A stretch of 64,000 nt of DNA from Rheinheimera texasensis DSM 17496 (GTDB lineage: Bacteria; Pseudomonadota; Gammaproteobacteria; Enterobacterales; Alteromonadaceae), in assembly GCF_000711985.1 (NCBI RefSeq), contig NZ_JONU01000007.1:1116001-1180000 (forward strand). Direction: 5' to 3'. Under the pieces are notes generated by a model that did no database searches, had not been told where the DNA came from, and saw only the letters and a list, made by a program, of their open reading frames with translations. The translations under genes and the position numbers were made by a program. Of this stretch, positions 63,830-64,000 are shown in pieces (the stretch's first letter is position 1; each line of letters opens with the position of its first letter).

Positions 63830-64000
63830 TCTGCTTATTGTTTTGCTGGGTACATCGGGCTGTTCAGTGCTGGGGCAAGCCGCTAAAAGCACGTTACAGG
63901 GCACTACGGCTACCTGGAAGTTGCAGCCGGTGGCTGTACGGAATTCTTATCCGGATTGGGTGCGTAGCGCTTATTACAGTGCGGAATTATTGTTGTCTGA
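63735..64000 (+). CDS. Lipoprotein, N-terminal part (partial)
   Basis: An open frame runs off the window end. It contains K-L-S-R, a hydrophobic stretch and a lipobox GTSGC near 63849-63863, followed by SVLGQAAKS, a clear lipoprotein signal. The true start is not obvious: the in-frame ATG at 63735 would overlap the cupin gene by 95 bases and give a long leader, while no ATG, GTG or TTG sits just before the charged residues. The mature part begins with a Thr/Ala-rich tract and WKLQPVAVRNSYPDW. Possibly part of the cluster that starts with the peptide gene. Confidence 0.45.
   Translation, partial: MPATSGWIRWCIAAISWRCSSAASFCKLSRFSLLIVLLGTSGCSVLGQAAKSTLQGTTATWKLQPVAVRNSYPDWVRSAYYSAELLLS

Noticed and set aside
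1-64000. CRISPR arrays, tRNA or rRNA genes, transposases, integrases, phage genes
   Set aside because: Looked for repeated spacers, cloverleaf-like segments and mobile-element proteins; none seen.

Overview
The window is a chromosomal stretch of a gammaproteobacterium. The closest fit by gene content and order is the Rheinheimera/Alishewanella/Shewanella side of the class. The evidence is an E. coli-like polA - spf - engB - (CsrB/C-type RNA) - yihI - hemN neighbourhood, cytochromes c4 and c5, several c-di-GMP enzymes, and a GlyGly-CTERM secreted peptidase. The genus is an inference. I see no phage, insertion sequence, integron, CRISPR array, rRNA or tRNA; the region reads as ordinary chromosome with a few lineage-specific clusters.

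Layout. 1-9.7 kb: end of a DesK-type kinase and its regulator, a secreted M14 carboxypeptidase, a five-PAS/GAF/GGDEF/EAL protein, a DUF481 outer-membrane protein coupled to an MscS channel, and a DUF1285 protein. 9.7-20.3 kb: hemN, an amidohydrolase, a DUF2489 protein, yihI, a CsrB/CsrC-like RNA with a GacA/UvrY-type box upstream, cytochrome c4, engB, a candidate new small RNA, Spot 42, polA and cytochrome c5. 20.5-30.9 kb: a GAF-GAF-GGDEF protein with a degenerate EAL domain, rep, ubiK, a 50-residue unknown, an esterase, a periplasmic catalase with its ankyrin partner, a RidA protein and a YggN protein.

31.2-50.7 kb: sulfate assimilation in two blocks on the + strand, cysJIH and cysG-cysDN-cysC-cysQ. 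Together they cover sulfate activation (CysDN, CysC), reduction of PAPS (CysH), reduction of sulfite (CysJI), the siroheme cofactor (CysG) and removal of PAP (CysQ). Between the blocks, on the - strand, is an eight-gene envelope cluster: transglutaminase/TPR lipoprotein, beta-barrel, LytS-type kinase, LytTR regulator, a small periplasmic protein, an ABC ATPase and permease, and a LolA-like periplasmic carrier. The serine/threonine symporter SstT follows it.

51-62 kb: a chemoreceptor, an RclC-like membrane protein, a LETM1-like protein, an NSS-family transporter, a periplasmic amino-acid-binding-type protein, rsuA and a two-gene RND efflux pump. 62.2-64 kb: a 40-residue peptide gene with a strong ribosome binding site, an unknown protein, a cupin/cysteine-dioxygenase-like protein and the start of a lipoprotein. 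This last cluster matches nothing I recognise.

The most interesting non-coding signals are the RNA-rich polA-engB-yihI interval, a direct-repeat operator in front of the LytTR-linked transporter operon, a tandem met-box in front of cysG, and an inverted repeat covering the cysJ start codon.
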